DNA of 64,000 nt from Eriocheir sinensis (Eukaryota > Arthropoda > Malacostraca > Decapoda > Varunidae), in NCBI RefSeq assembly GCF_024679095.1, contig NC_066567.1, forward strand, positions 10,384,657 through 10,448,656, in the 5' to 3' direction. Every line of letters starts with the position of its first letter. The first letter of the stretch is position 1. The notes below the pieces were generated by a model, which searched no databases, was not told the origin of the DNA, and saw only the letters and a program-made list of their open reading frames with translations. Below are positions 53,926-64,000 of this stretch, in pieces. The position numbers and the translations under genes were made by a program.

Positions 53926-53984
53926 CCGGTTCATAGTAGAGACAAATCCAGTGTCTCATTTCTCTTTTAGAATAACTTGGTAGC
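53925..53984 (-). pseudogene. Inverted 60-bp protease scrap
   Basis: The reverse complement of 45765-45825 of Maverick 1 (…TTCATAGTAGAGACAAATCC…), the segment holding the protease catalytic His. In Maverick 1 the protease faces the polymerase; here it points the same way as the polymerase, so the fragment has been inverted. Confidence 0.8.
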
Positions 53985-54416
53985 GTGCTGCCGCCCCGCC
54001 CCGCCCCGCCCCGCCCCGAGCCCACGCAATCCTGTCGCATCCTGTCGTCGCATGATGTCGCCGCAGGACCCGCTGCTGCCGCCGCCGCGCACATTTCGCG
54101 AGTCTTTTTTTTTATTTTTTTATATGAGCCAGATCGAAACATAGACGCGTTTTGTCTACATGTTTCCACAAATCGAATAAATTTTAAGACAATTATTGTT
54201 TTTTTCATTCATTTTTTGATAAAGGACATATAAACAAGTCAAACAAACTCAATGTTTATTGGAATTTGGTCAAATTATGATTACAGCTTCCTTCTCTTCC
54301 TCCTCCTCCTCTACCCCTGTAGAATTATCGGGATGACCGTAAGGTCGTAACTCCAAGGTGCTAAAGCAGTGTCTTTTGTCCTGAACTACAGATATCCCTC
54401 TCTTGGGATATTTTAA

Positions 54417-55241
54417 GGGCCCCATACACGCTCAGGCCGCCTTCAGGCCATTTCACCTCAGGCGGCCTGAAGGCGGCCTTTTCGCCCACTAACTATTCAG
54501 TCCTGCCTCAAGGCCTCGCTCAGTTCTTTGAGCGAAACAGTGGAGTGAGGATGGATGTTATGGTACCTGAAGAATTAGAATTGCTTGCAGTTGCAGCTGT
54601 AGCAGCTACTTTACTGAAAAAGAAGAAGAGGAGAAAGAGGAGAGTGTGGGCGAAGGACTGGCTAGGGAAGAAGGAAAGCATGTCACACGTGAATTTATTG
54701 CAGGAACTGAAATCAGAACCAGTAGATTGTAGAACTTTTTTGTATTCTTTCCTGAAGGAGCTTCTTATGTTGTTTATTTTTTTGGTTACTGCATCTCTAT
54801 TAGCGCCATCATCTTTTGACTTTAATTTCTCCACCAACAGGTCATATGCAGCATTTCTTTTAACCTTATCGCTGTATTCTTTTGATTTTATCTTCCAGAG
54901 GCATGGATTGCTCCTGTAAATCTCTATGAATTCAATCATAGACTGACGCTCTTCAGCGGAAGAGGTGGTGCTGCTCTGTGCAACCGACATGTTCTTGCTC
55001 TGTTGGTCAGTGCTGCACTGGCACGAGCGGCCTCAAGGCCGCCTTTTTTGCCCATACACGATCAAACTGGCCTGAACCGGATGACGGCCTGATGGAAAAA
55101 ATCTAGCAGCGACAGGCTGAATCAGTCCGCCTCAAGGCGGCCTGCGCAGGCCGCCTCATTACCCCATACACGGTCAGTTTGGCCTGAACAGTCCTGTTTT
55201 CGTGAGGCGGCCTGAAGGCAGCCTGAGCGTGTATGGGGCCC
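54417..55241. mobile_element. 825-bp Harbinger-like element with a MADF gene
   Basis: The termini GGGCCCCATACACGCTCAGGC and its inverted copy are followed by palindromic AGGCGGCCTGAAGGCGGCC-type blocks. They are flanked by TTAA on both sides (54413-54416 and 55242-55245), equally readable as a 3-bp TTA or TAA duplication. It interrupts the polymerase C-terminus. The GGGCCC end and the MADF-type gene fit PIF/Harbinger; a TTAA target would also fit piggyBac. No transposase is present. Confidence 0.82.
54520..54990 (-). CDS. MADF/Myb-SANT-like DNA-binding protein
   Basis: An intact 156-codon frame starting at ATG 54990. Residues about 15-85 have the MADF layout: MIEFIEIYRSNPCLW, then a YSDKVKRNAAYDLLVEKL helix and a VTKKINNIRSSFRKEYKKV helix. 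The conserved aromatic/acidic positions of the family are present. The usual WYF...F segment after it is only partly recognisable (FTCDMLSFF) and the tail is serine/asparagine-rich. In PIF/Harbinger transposons such a protein is the second gene, required alongside the transposase. Here it is alone in an 825-bp element. Confidence 0.7.
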   Translation of the reverse strand: MSVAQSSTTSSAEERQSMIEFIEIYRSNPCLWKIKSKEYSDKVKRNAAYDLLVEKLKSKDDGANRDAVTKKINNIRSSFRKEYKKVLQSTGSDFSSCNKFTCDMLSFFPSQSFAHTLLFLLFFFFSKVAATAATASNSNSSGTITSILTPLFRSKN

Positions 55242-57411
55242 TTAACTGTACTCATTCGTCCATTACGCACTGTGAATCCCTGATAGCCAAAGGTAAATGT
55301 TTGCTTCTGGAATAGGACGTCTTTGTATCGCTGATGAGCAATTTTTTTTTCTTTATGAGCTTTGGAACGCTCTTAGCTGAACTCAACCGGTCACTGTCTG
55401 CCATGGGGATGGAGTAGCACTTTGTTCTTACACCTACAAATTCTGAGATGGTTCTTTCCCTCACTTCAGACTTGAGAAATCCGAGCTTGCCTTTGTTGTC
55501 TGTGTTGTACAAGGAATGTGAGGAGCTAAAGTTACTTGTGTCTATATAGCTTTTAAAGGGTTCCTGCGAGTACTCTGTTAATAGATCAGGAGTTTCAGTT
55601 TCTGTTATTAAGGAATCAGTGTCACAATACACTAGTTTCGCCCGATCCCCGTAATGAGCCTTCATGATACTGTAAAAGAAATCATATAGTCGCAGCTTGG
55701 ACAGCTCTAGGACGTAGTAGCCAATGTAGTTTGGATGATTCGCCTGTGAATATTTCTTATGGCGAACTACAACTACATGACCATCATTGAGGGGTACAAC
55801 GCGTTTAAAGTAAGGACTTCGGGCCAGCTTCAAAACTTTTCGCGGTTGGTGACAATATCTATGTCTTCACTATATTTGGCCGCGTTCATCAGGTATCGAC
55901 CAAAATGCTGTTTGAAATACACTTGATTGCAGTTTTCTTGATAGGGCAAGTAGCACTTTGCGGGCTTCTATGTTATCCTGAATGAAGTCCGCAAGAAAGT
56001 GCTTTTGCTTAAACATATAAATAGCATGCACTTTTTAACAACCCGGCCTAGTTGAATAGCAGTTTAAGGAGGGACAGAACAAACAGTATTTTCTCCTGAG
56101 CAACATGTGTTCCAATCTGTTTTATGTTCTTACACGGTACTGGACGGTTTTCTTCTTCATACCATTCGTGTGCGGCTGACGATATATCTCTATTGATGAT
56201 ATTGTGTCTTCTGATGGTCAGTGGGAGGTCATCCGTTTTCTCAATGACTTCACGTGAGACAGCCTCAGTATTGCACAGAATGAGGTATCCAAAATCGCCA
56301 TCGGTTGCTTGATTGACCTAGCCCCCCTCCCGCTCAAAAACCAGTGCATTTCTGTCTCATCTAGTTTTCATATCTCCACATGGTAACTTCTCTTGCATTA
56401 CAGTGGGATAAAGACTGTTGAAGTCAAGATATGAAAGGAAAGTGTTTCTATCATGTTTTGGATTAAATGAGGGTTCGTGTAGATGTTATTGGTGCGTACA
56501 AAACGACGCACAACACTTGTGTAGCCCCCACGCACATTTGTTTGAATGCAATGATATGTGTGTGGGCTACTAAGCATCTCTAATTCCTGCTGTGTTTTTA
56601 ACAAAAAAGAGTCATAGGCAAATCCTGGCAGGCTAACATAATTTACAATATCCAACCTCCACTGGGTTTTCAAAATGCCTCTCCACTCTAGGAAGACATC
56701 ACATAGAAGGCCAACATCCACTTTTACATAAAGCAACAAATAGTCCTTCAGGCTCTGACATCCAGCTACTTTCCAAACATTCTGAGCATGTTTATAATCA
56801 CTTTCGGAAAGTTCTGCTTCTTGAAGCGAATTGAAAAAAATCTTCGCGGGATGGAAGACGTGTCTCAGAAAGTCATTCCATCGAGTCCATATAGTCATAA
56901 CAAAAAACCTGCTTTCCCTTGATCAATAATGGTAACGCAGATGCTGGCACATCTTTCAACATCTGTTGTGTGCACATGGGCTCGTTCCCAGTGCTGATGA
57001 ATTGGTTCGCTAAAGCCGCGAGTGAACCAGACATAAAGACATACGTGTCAATAAATCTCAAGTCATTTATGATGACTTCATGGTATTTCTGAACTGAATG
57101 TTTTGGTCTTAGTTTGATTTTCAAAGCCAGGTAGCGTTAATTCACGCGGGATTAACGTCATGTCGTAATCCGCATAATGTGCAATGAGAGTGCGCTGCAA
57201 TTTGTGATTTTTTCATTTGAAGGTTGCATCTATTACAATAAGCTTCAATGTAATTGTTTCCTGATTTTTCATGGTCATGATGTTTTACTCCTTTACCTTT
57301 TAAAACCCGTATTTACAGAGAAGACAGTGAGTTTGTTCATTGTGACGTGCCGCATCTTCATCGGTCATATTGATTTTATTGTAGCCTTTAGAAAATTTTA
57401 GCTTCTTCCAG

Positions 57412-57590
57412 GAGTGTGGGTTCAGCTAATGTAAGTTCGTTCTATATTCAAAACAGTGTGAGATCAGCTAATATAAGTTCGTTCTATATTCAAAACAGTG
57501 TGAGTTCAGCTAAGGTAAGTTCGTTCTATAATCAAAACAGTGTGAGTTCAGCTAATGTAAGTTCGTTCTATATACAAAACAGTGCGAACG
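57412..57590. repeat. 42-bp tandem repeat, about four units
   Basis: Units GTTCAGCTAATGTAAGTTCG followed by TTCTATATTCAAAACAGTGTGA, with few mismatches. It lies at the end of the decayed polymerase in Maverick 2. Confidence 0.92.
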
Positions 57591-57591
57591 A

Positions 57592-57800
57592 GGGAAGAAA
57601 ATATTTTGGATTTGTTGTTAACTAATAAAGATGACATAATAATCTACTTTGAGGTTGGGTGTTAATTAGGTAACAGTGATCATTAGGAAATTAAATTTAA
57701 TATTAAATGGGAGGATAGAGTCAGCAGAAACAACACTTAATACCTGACTTCAGGAAGGCGGGCTTCGATGGTTTAAGAAAGTAACTGCAAAGGCTTAAGA
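57592..57800 (+). pseudogene. L2-type LINE endonuclease fragment
   Basis: The frame reads LDLLLTNKDDIIIYFEVG, then LGNSDH near 57668, EIKFNIKWEDR and further on a DFRKAGFDGLR-like segment in shifted frame. That is the C-terminal endonuclease signature of L2/CR1-type LINEs. Stops interrupt it. It is the same clade as the copies at 14.2-17.8 kb, but a different region. Confidence 0.65.
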
Positions 57801-58311
57801 GAGTAAGATCAGAAGTAGCTGAGAGCTTAAACCATAGGGTTCGTTATGTTGGGAGTATAGAACGTAAGAGTTCCTTTTTCCTGGAGTTCACCATTGAATA
57901 CTCGTTCATCTGGGAGGCTCTCCAACAATGTTTGAGCGAAACTGTAGGGATTCAGGAGTATTTATACCCTAATCAACAAGAAGATATCCATAAGGACGTG
58001 AATATACGGCATATTTATATATATCTACAAACTGGTTTGCCTTCTCTTTCCGAATATTTGTCTGCCCAGACAGTGAATTTGAGATAAATCTGACTTATTT
58101 AACCCTCTCGCGCACGATGACGCATTTCATGTCATCAAGGGTAAAAGGTTCTGAGGACGATGACGCGAAACGCGCCATAAAAGTAAATAAAAATTATTAA
58201 AAATTAAGTTTTCGATGAAAGTGCGTCAAATTTGCAGTTGTTGGGATAAGTTTCTTAATAGTAACATATGGCAATCTTTCTAAGGAACGTAGATGAGGAG
58301 CTTTGAGTGAT
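57801..58311. other. Unassigned inner part of Maverick 2
   Basis: About 0.5 kb without recognised genes. It contains a GATGACGC..TTTCATGTCATC block near 58115 and AT-rich sequence. Confidence 0.4.
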
Positions 58312-58512
58312 TTTTATTTGTTAGGATACTCTGACGAGAGAATAACATTCAGTTTTCTCGGTGTAACTCGGGAACTAATAGACGTATGAGGAATTTGAAG
58401 ATACCATAAGAATCCTCACTAAATTCCGCTTCGGAACATATATTCGGCTAAAAAAGTTGGCCCACAAAATTTTGAGCAAGCAGCAGATTTCTCAAGAATC
58501 AGAGGGGAATGG

Positions 58513-58585
<73 letters not shown>

Positions 58586-58943
58586 TCCCTTTTTCACGGA
58601 AAAAAGTAAACTCGATGCGGCAACGTCTAAGGTCATATGACACCGAAGAGCAGGCAGAAAATATAAAGAAATGCAAGTTGAGAAAAGAAATAAGAAGAAA
58701 TAAGTTAAGAAATGAAATATAAGACATTAATTAATGAGTGATTTTTATTTGTTATGCTACTCTGACGAGAGAAAAAAATTCAGTTTTCTCGGTGTAACTC
58801 GGGAACTAATAGACGTATGAGGAATTTGAAGATACCATAAGAATCCTCACTAAATTCCGCTTCGGAGCATATAATCGGCTAAAAAAGATGGCCCACAAAA
58901 TTTCGAGCTAGCCGCAGATTTCTCAAGAATCGGAGGGGAATGG

Positions 58944-58981
<38 letters not shown>

Positions 58982-59742
58982 CACAAACACATGATCCCTT
59001 TTTCACGGAAAAAGGTAAACTCGATGCGGCAACGTCTAAGGTCATATGACACCGAAGAGCAGGCAGAAAATATAAAGAAATGCAAGTTGAGAAAAGAAAT
59101 AAGAAGAAATAAGTTAAGAAATGAAATATAAGACATTAATTAAATAGTTATATTTATTTGTTATGCTACTCTGACGAGAGAAAAAAATTCAGTTTTCTCG
59201 GTGTAACTCGGGAACTAATAGACGTATGAGGAATTTGAAGATACCATAAGAATCCTCACTAAATTCCGCTTCGGAGCATATAATCGGCTAAAAAAGATGG
59301 CCCACAAAATTTCGAGCTAGCCGCAGATTTCTCAAGAATCGGAGGGACATGGAACACACACGCACACACACACACACATTACGATCCCTTTTTCACGGAA
59401 AAAGGTAAACTCGATGCGGCAACGTCTAAGGTCATATGACACCGAAGAGCAGGCAGAAAATATAAAGAAATGCAAGTTGAGAAAAGAAATAAGAAGAAAT
59501 AAGTTAAGAAATGAGATATAAGACATTAATTAATGAGTGTTTTTTATTTGTTATGCTACTCTGACGAGAGAAAAAAAAATCAGTTTTCTCGGTGTAACTC
59601 GGGAACTAATAGACGTATGAGGAATTTGAAGATACCATAAGAATCCTCACTAAATTCCGCTTCGGAGCATATAATCGGCTAAAAAAGATGGCCCACAAAA
59701 TTTCGAGCTAGCCGCAGATTTCTCAAGAATCGGAGGGGAATG

Positions 59743-59809
<67 letters not shown>

Positions 59810-59960
59810 ATCCCTTTTTCACGGAAAAAGGTAAATTCGATCAGAAAAAAAAAAGACTTGGTGCTGCAGTGTTTAGGGTTAGATGGCACCAAATAACCGG
59901 AGTAAAAAAAATATATATATAAGTTGAGGAAAGAAATAAGAAGAAACAAGTTGAGAAATG
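58312..59960. repeat. Four tandem units of about 420 bp, each with (AC)n
   Basis: Units near 58312, 58736, 59152 and 59536. Each has AGTTTTCTCGGTGTAACTCG, then AATCCTCACTAAATTCCGC, an (AC)n run and ATCCCTTTTTCACGGAAAAA. The left arm of Maverick 2 has one full unit in inverse, so the array has expanded on the right side only. Confidence 0.92.
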
Positions 59961-60458
59961 AGAAATAAGAAGATAATGATACAATACATCCAGCAAAAAC
60001 TTAAATAATTTATCGAGTCTTACGTTCAATGGCGATTTTTTATTTTATTTTCGGACTTGCATTAGAGAGTAAATTCATATTTCAGCCTGGTCATTAACCT
60101 AATGTCCTTAACCTTTTCCGTGATTATAATCTGGTGGTCATTCGAGGGTCAAAGAAAGATCTTATCTTAACCCTTCAAGTATCCCTTCTCCCGTCACCCC
60201 CCCCCCCCCTCCCTCCCTGCTGGGCACCCCTACTCCCGTCACCTTCTCGCTTCCGTACGCTAGTCCGAGAGGGGGTGAGGGGGGGGGGGTGAAAAGGTAA
60301 AGATGTGTGTGTTGGGGGGGGGAGGGGGTCTAGATACCCCTCTTCCGTAACCCCCTGCAAATTAGCCCCACTCCTGTAACCCCCTGCTCACCCCCCCAAC
60401 CCCCCCTTCCAGGCCACCCCGCTGAGCCAACCCCCACGTCCGTACATTTGTTACTACT
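59388..60458. repeat. Maverick 2 right terminal inverted repeat
   Basis: Inverted counterpart of 52855-53925: GC-rich outer part (60175-60458), the TTTCAGCCTGGTCATTAACC block at 60083, an (AC)n run (59746-59807) and the last 420-bp unit. Confidence 0.87.
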
Positions 60459-60680
60459 GGCACACACAAAAAAGAAAACAATAATAAAAAAAAGCCCGCT
60501 ACTCGCTGCTCCTAAAAAAGAAACAAAAGTGGTGGCCGAAAGCAAGATAAAAAACGGGAGGAGAGATGTCCTGATACCCTCCTCTTGAAAAAGTTCAAGT
60601 CGTAGGCAGGAGGAAATACAGATGAAGGAAGATTGTTCCAGAGTTTACCAGCATGAGGGATGAAAGAGTGAAGATGCTGG

Positions 60681-63506
60681 CTAACTCTTGCATAAGGGGT
60701 TTGGACAGTATAGGGATGAGCATGAGTAGAAAGTCGAGTGCAGCGGGGCCGCGGGAGGGGGAGGAGGCATGCAGTTAGCTAGTTCAGAAGAGCAGTCAGC
60801 GTGGAAATATCGATAGAAGATAGAAAGAGAGGCAACATTGCGGCGGAATTTAAGAGGTAGAAGACTATCAGTATGAGGAGGAGAGTTGATGAGACGAAGA
60901 GCCTTAGCCTCCACTCTGTCCAGAAGAGCTGTGTAAGTGGAGCCCCCCCACACACATGAGATGCATACTCCATACGAGGGCGGACAAGGCCCCTGTATAT
61001 GGACAGCAACTGTGCAGGGGAGAAGAACTGGCAGAGACGATACAGAACACCCAGCCTCGAGGAAGCTGATTTAGTAAGAGATGAGATATGAAGTTTCCAG
61101 TTGAGATTTTGAGTTAAGGATAGACCGAGGATGTTTAGTGTTGAGGAAGGTGATAGCTGGGTGTTGTCAAAGAATAGGGGATAGTTGTTTGGAAGATTGT
61201 GTCGAGTGGATAGGTGGAGAAAATGTGTTTTTGAGGCGTTGAAGGACACCAGGTTCCTCTTGCCCCAATCGGAAATAATAGTAAGGTCTGAGGCTAAGCG
61301 TTCTGCAGCCTCCAGCCTTGAGTCGTTAAGTTCCTGTAGGGTGGGTCTTCTATTAAAAGAAGTTGAGTAATGCAGAGTGGAATCATCGGCGTAGGAATGG
61401 ATAGGACAGTTCGTTTTGGAAAGAAGATCATCAATGAACAACAGAAAAAGAGTGGGAGATAGGGGACACCACTGTTAATAGATTTAGGGGAATAACAGTG
61501 ACCGTCTACCACGGCAGAAATAGAACGGTCAGAAAGGAAACTGGAGATAAAGGTACAGAGAGAAGGATAGAAACCGTAGAAGGGTAGTTTGGAAAGCAAA
61601 GATCTGTGCCAGACCCTATCAAAAGCTTTTGATATGTCCAGCGCAATAGCAAAGGTTTCACCGAAACGGCTAAGAGAGGATGACCAAGAGTCAGTTAAGA
61701 AGGCTAGGAGATCACCAGTAGAACGCCCCTTGCGGAACCCATACTGGCGATCAGATAGAAGGTCAGAAGTGGAAAGGTGCTTTTGAATCTTCCGGTTAAG
61801 GATTGATTCAAAAGCTTTAGATAGACAAGAAAGTAAAGCTATAGGACGGTAGCTTGAGGGATTGGAACGGTCACCCTTCTTAGGCACAGGCTGTATGAAG
61901 GCATACTTCCAGCAAGAAGGAAAGGTAAATGTTGACAGGCAGAGGCGAAAGAGTTTGACCAGGCAGGGTGACAGCACGGAGGCACAGTTTTTAAGGACAA
62001 TAGGAGGCACTCCATCAGGTCCATAAGCATTCTGAGGATTGAGGCCAGAGAAGGCATAGAAAACATCATTTTGAAGAATCTTTATGACAGGCATAAAGGA
62101 GTCAGAGGGGGGATGAGTAGGAGGAATATGCCCAGAATCGTCCAGAGTGGAGTTTTTAGAAAACGTTTGAGAGAAGAGTTCAGCCTTAGAGATAGATGAG
62201 ACGGCAGTGCTCCCGTCAGGACTGAGGAGTGGAGGGAAAGATGAAGAAGTGAAGTTGGAGGAGATGTTTTTGGCTAGATGCCAGAAGTCACGGGAAGAGT
62301 TAGAGAAAGCAAGGTTTTGGCATTTTCTATTAATGAAAGAATTTTTGGTTAGTCGGAGAATAGATTTGGCACGATTTCGGGCAGAAATGTAAAGTTCATA
62401 ATTAGCATTAGTTTGAAGGCTCTGGTACCTTTTGTGAGCTGCCTCTCTATCATTGACAGCACGAGAACAAGTGTGATTAAACCAAGGCTTTTTAGCGTGA
62501 GGAGTAGAGAAAGAACGAGGAATGTATGCCTCCATTCCAGAGACAATCACCTCTGTGATGCGCTGAGCACACACAGAGGGGTCTCTATCCTGGAAGCAAT
62601 AATCATTCCACGGGAAATCGGAAAAGCACATCCTCAGGTCGTCCCACCGAGCTGAAGCAAAATGCCAGAAGCTTCGCCTCTTCGGTTGGTCCAGAGGGTG
62701 TACAGGAGCGATAGGACAGGATGCAGAAATAAGATTGTGATCGGAGGAGCCCAACGGAGAGAACAGTTTGACAGAATAAGCAGAAGGGTTTGAGGTAAGG
62801 AATTTAAGAGGTCTAGAATGTTGGGCCGGTCTCCAAGACGGTCGGGAATACGTGTAGGGTGCTGGACCAACTGCTCTAGGTCGTTGAGGATAGCAAAGTT
62901 GTAGGCTTGTTCACCAGGATGGTCAGTGAGAGAGGATGAAAGCCAAAGCTGGTGGTGAACATTGAAATCTCCTAGGATGGAGATTTCAGCGAAGGGAGAG
63001 TGGGTCAAGATGTGCTCCACTTTAGAATTCAAATAGTCAAAGAATTTTACATAGTTGGTAGAGTTAGGTGAGAGATAAACAGCACAGATGTATTTAGTAA
63101 TAGAATGGCAATGAAGTCTTAGCCAGATGGTAGAAAATTCAGAAGAGTCAAGGTTGTGGGCACGAGAGCAAGTGATGTCGTTGCGCACGTAGGCGCAACA
63201 TCCAGCTTTGGATTGAAATTTAGGATAGAGATAGTAGGAGGGAACAGAGTAGAGATTGCTGTCAGTAGCCTCAGAAACCTGTGTTTCGGTGAGGAAGAGA
63301 AGGTGAGGTTTAGAGGAGGAGAGATGATGTTCCACAGAAGGAAAATTAGAGCGAAGACCGCGAATGTTGCAGAAATTGATAAGAAAGAGGTTCGAGGAGT
63401 TATCAAGACACCTCTCGAGTCGGCAGCCAGAAGGGGAGTCCTCCCTGGGGGAATTTGTGGTCCCCCCCCCAGGCGGGGACTCCGAGGCTTGATGTGGGTG
63501 CGCCAT
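60681..63506 (-). pseudogene. LINE-A ORF2: endonuclease and reverse transcriptase
   Basis: Endonuclease (63506-62770) with [13 protein letters not shown] near 63370, [11 protein letters not shown] near 63290, [13 protein letters not shown] near 62975 and [12 protein letters not shown] near 62830. A frameshift near 62770 leads to the main frame (62754-61294): the [12 protein letters not shown] end of the endonuclease, [16 protein letters not shown] near 61830, [13 protein letters not shown] near 61640 and NSGVP near 61475. A second shift there drops the usual QGS block. The catalytic YADDS is near 61390 and the C-terminal part ends at about 60681. It is the most complete LINE-A copy in the window. 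Confidence 0.85.
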
Positions 63507-63570
63507 TTTGAAATTTTAATTTTGGGAAAAGGTGTATATGTTGTGTGAATGTAGTGTGGTGTGGATAAAA

Positions 63571-63753
63571 AGAGGATCTGTCTTTAGAGAGCATGCTGAA
63601 CTACTCTCCGGTGTTGGTGAGACAATAGGGAAACGGTTAGTGAGGACATGGGAATGATCTTTTGAGGGCTTCAGCTCCCTTCTCACCTCCCATATATACC
63701 TCACCGGGAGTGGCTTGCGCCTGTTCGGTAGGTGTCTTATATAGCACAGAATA

Positions 63754-63828
<75 letters not shown>

Positions 63829-64000
63829 ATACAACAAGAACAATAACAACAACAACAATAGCAATTACCCTCACTTTGTGTATGTCCCCACTTCCGTCAC
63901 CCCCCCGTTGACCGCCCTCTGACCGTCTTACCCCTACTCCCGTCACCCCCCTCCGCTGACCACCCTTTCTTCCGTCATCCTCCCTCCGCTGACCGTCCAG
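63571..64000. other. LINE 5' flank, (TG)n and GC-rich repeats
   Basis: The region 63571-63740 may still belong to the LINE-A 5' UTR. A (TG)n run lies at 63753-63826. From 63890, CCCGTCACCCCC(C)TCCGCTGACC-type units repeat to the window edge. These resemble the GC-rich outer part of the Maverick 2 terminal repeat (GTGACGGGAG and CCCGTCACCCC blocks). Confidence 0.6.

Larger units (their letters stand above)
53985..57420 (-). pseudogene. Maverick 2 polymerase B copy, decayed
   Basis: The intergenic block at 53985-54290 and the polymerase C-terminus at 54290-54416 are followed, after the Harbinger-like element, by 55246-57420. Motif C VYCDTDSL lies near 55620, PolB-type KK/NSI near 55930 (shifted), the polymerase A region near 56390, exonuclease III YVKVDVGLL near 56725 and the exonuclease II region near 57160. 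It is collinear with 47100-49400 of Maverick 1 and very similar, but has many small indels. It retains Lys where Maverick 1 has a stop (48590). The N-terminal third is absent. Confidence 0.87.
52855..60458. mobile_element. Maverick/Polinton 2, non-autonomous, intact ends
   Basis: The left end reads AGTAGTAACAAATGTACGG and the right end is its inverted form (60440-60458). GGCACA is duplicated at 52849-52854 and 60459-60464. AG/CT ends and 6-bp duplications are the Maverick hallmark. Terminal inverted repeats are about 1.07 kb (52855-53925 and 59388-60458). The inside carries a decayed polymerase copy, scraps of protease and other genes, an inserted Harbinger-like element and repeats. It is 7.6 kb, so it must be mobilised in trans. 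Confidence 0.88.
52809..63570 (-). mobile_element. LINE-A copy, split by Maverick 2
   Basis: The poly(T) at 52809-52829 and the following ACAAAGGAGGCAGCTCAAGGG are the 3' end of LINE-A on the minus strand. The element continues at 60465 after Maverick 2 and runs through RT to the endonuclease, with the coding start near 63506. Its total without Maverick 2 is about 3.1-3.2 kb. The 5' end is somewhere between 63510 and 63740. No target duplication was identified. Confidence 0.85.

Noticed and set aside
54417..55241. piggyBac element, because of TTAA flanks
   Set aside because: The MADF-type gene and GGGCCC ends favour Harbinger, and TTAA can be read as TTA or TAA plus one base. Not firmly excluded.

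Overview
The window reads as invertebrate nuclear DNA, most probably from a decapod crustacean. This is inferred from the density of (AC)n, (GA)n and (ATT)n microsatellites, the mix of LINE families, a tRNA-derived SINE and two Maverick/Polinton elements. There is no bacterial gene organisation. Apart from a few host exons, almost everything recognisable is a transposable element, and most elements are nested in others. All calls come from reading the sequence; no database search was run.

1-11 kb: an I-clade LINE with RNase H runs off the left edge (1-3622). A TIR DNA transposon (3865-8063) was split by a Jockey/CR1-type LINE (4370-7968, here LINE-A), which was itself split by a MITE (5684-6803). 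Then follow a tandem SINE-like pair, a second broken LINE-A copy with a related MITE, a SINE tail and minisatellites.

11-20 kb: the best host gene, on the minus strand. It has an ATG exon (19877-19916), two tandemly duplicated small exons (18959-19015 and 17938-17991) and an ankyrin-repeat exon (11291-11490). All four have matching phases and GT-AG sites. The large intron holds two L2-type LINE copies, a hAT MITE and a foldback element.

20-36 kb: an unassigned coding-like stretch, a long inverted repeat, and a LINE interrupted by a pogo-like element. A near full-length I-type LINE (minus, 25.8-36.0 kb, LINE-D) is split by a Ty3/gypsy element (28105-33158), which is split by a hAT MITE. A tRNA-derived SINE also lies in LINE-D.

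36-64 kb: Maverick 1 carries integrase, small overlapping ORFs, a macro-domain-like gene, minor capsid, pVI-like protein, major capsid and adenain-like protease on the plus strand, and protein-primed polymerase B and packaging ATPase on the minus strand. Most genes are broken. A 3.09-kb coding-free LTR element sits in the minor capsid gene with nearly identical LTRs. Just past the ATPase start, a LINE-A copy (minus, 52.8 to about 63.6 kb) is inserted, and within its 3' UTR sits Maverick 2 (52855-60458). Maverick 2 is 7.6 kb, with terminal inverted repeats of about 1.07 kb, AG/CT ends and a 6-bp target duplication. It keeps a decayed polymerase and scraps of other Maverick genes, and carries an 825-bp Harbinger-like element encoding a MADF-type protein. 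GC-rich repeats at the right edge resemble Maverick end sequence, so Maverick 1 may resume there.

The most interesting points are the Maverick-in-LINE-in-Maverick nesting, the macro-domain-like Maverick gene, the duplicated exons of the ankyrin gene, the gypsy element with a self-complementary primer site, and the young coding-free LTR element.
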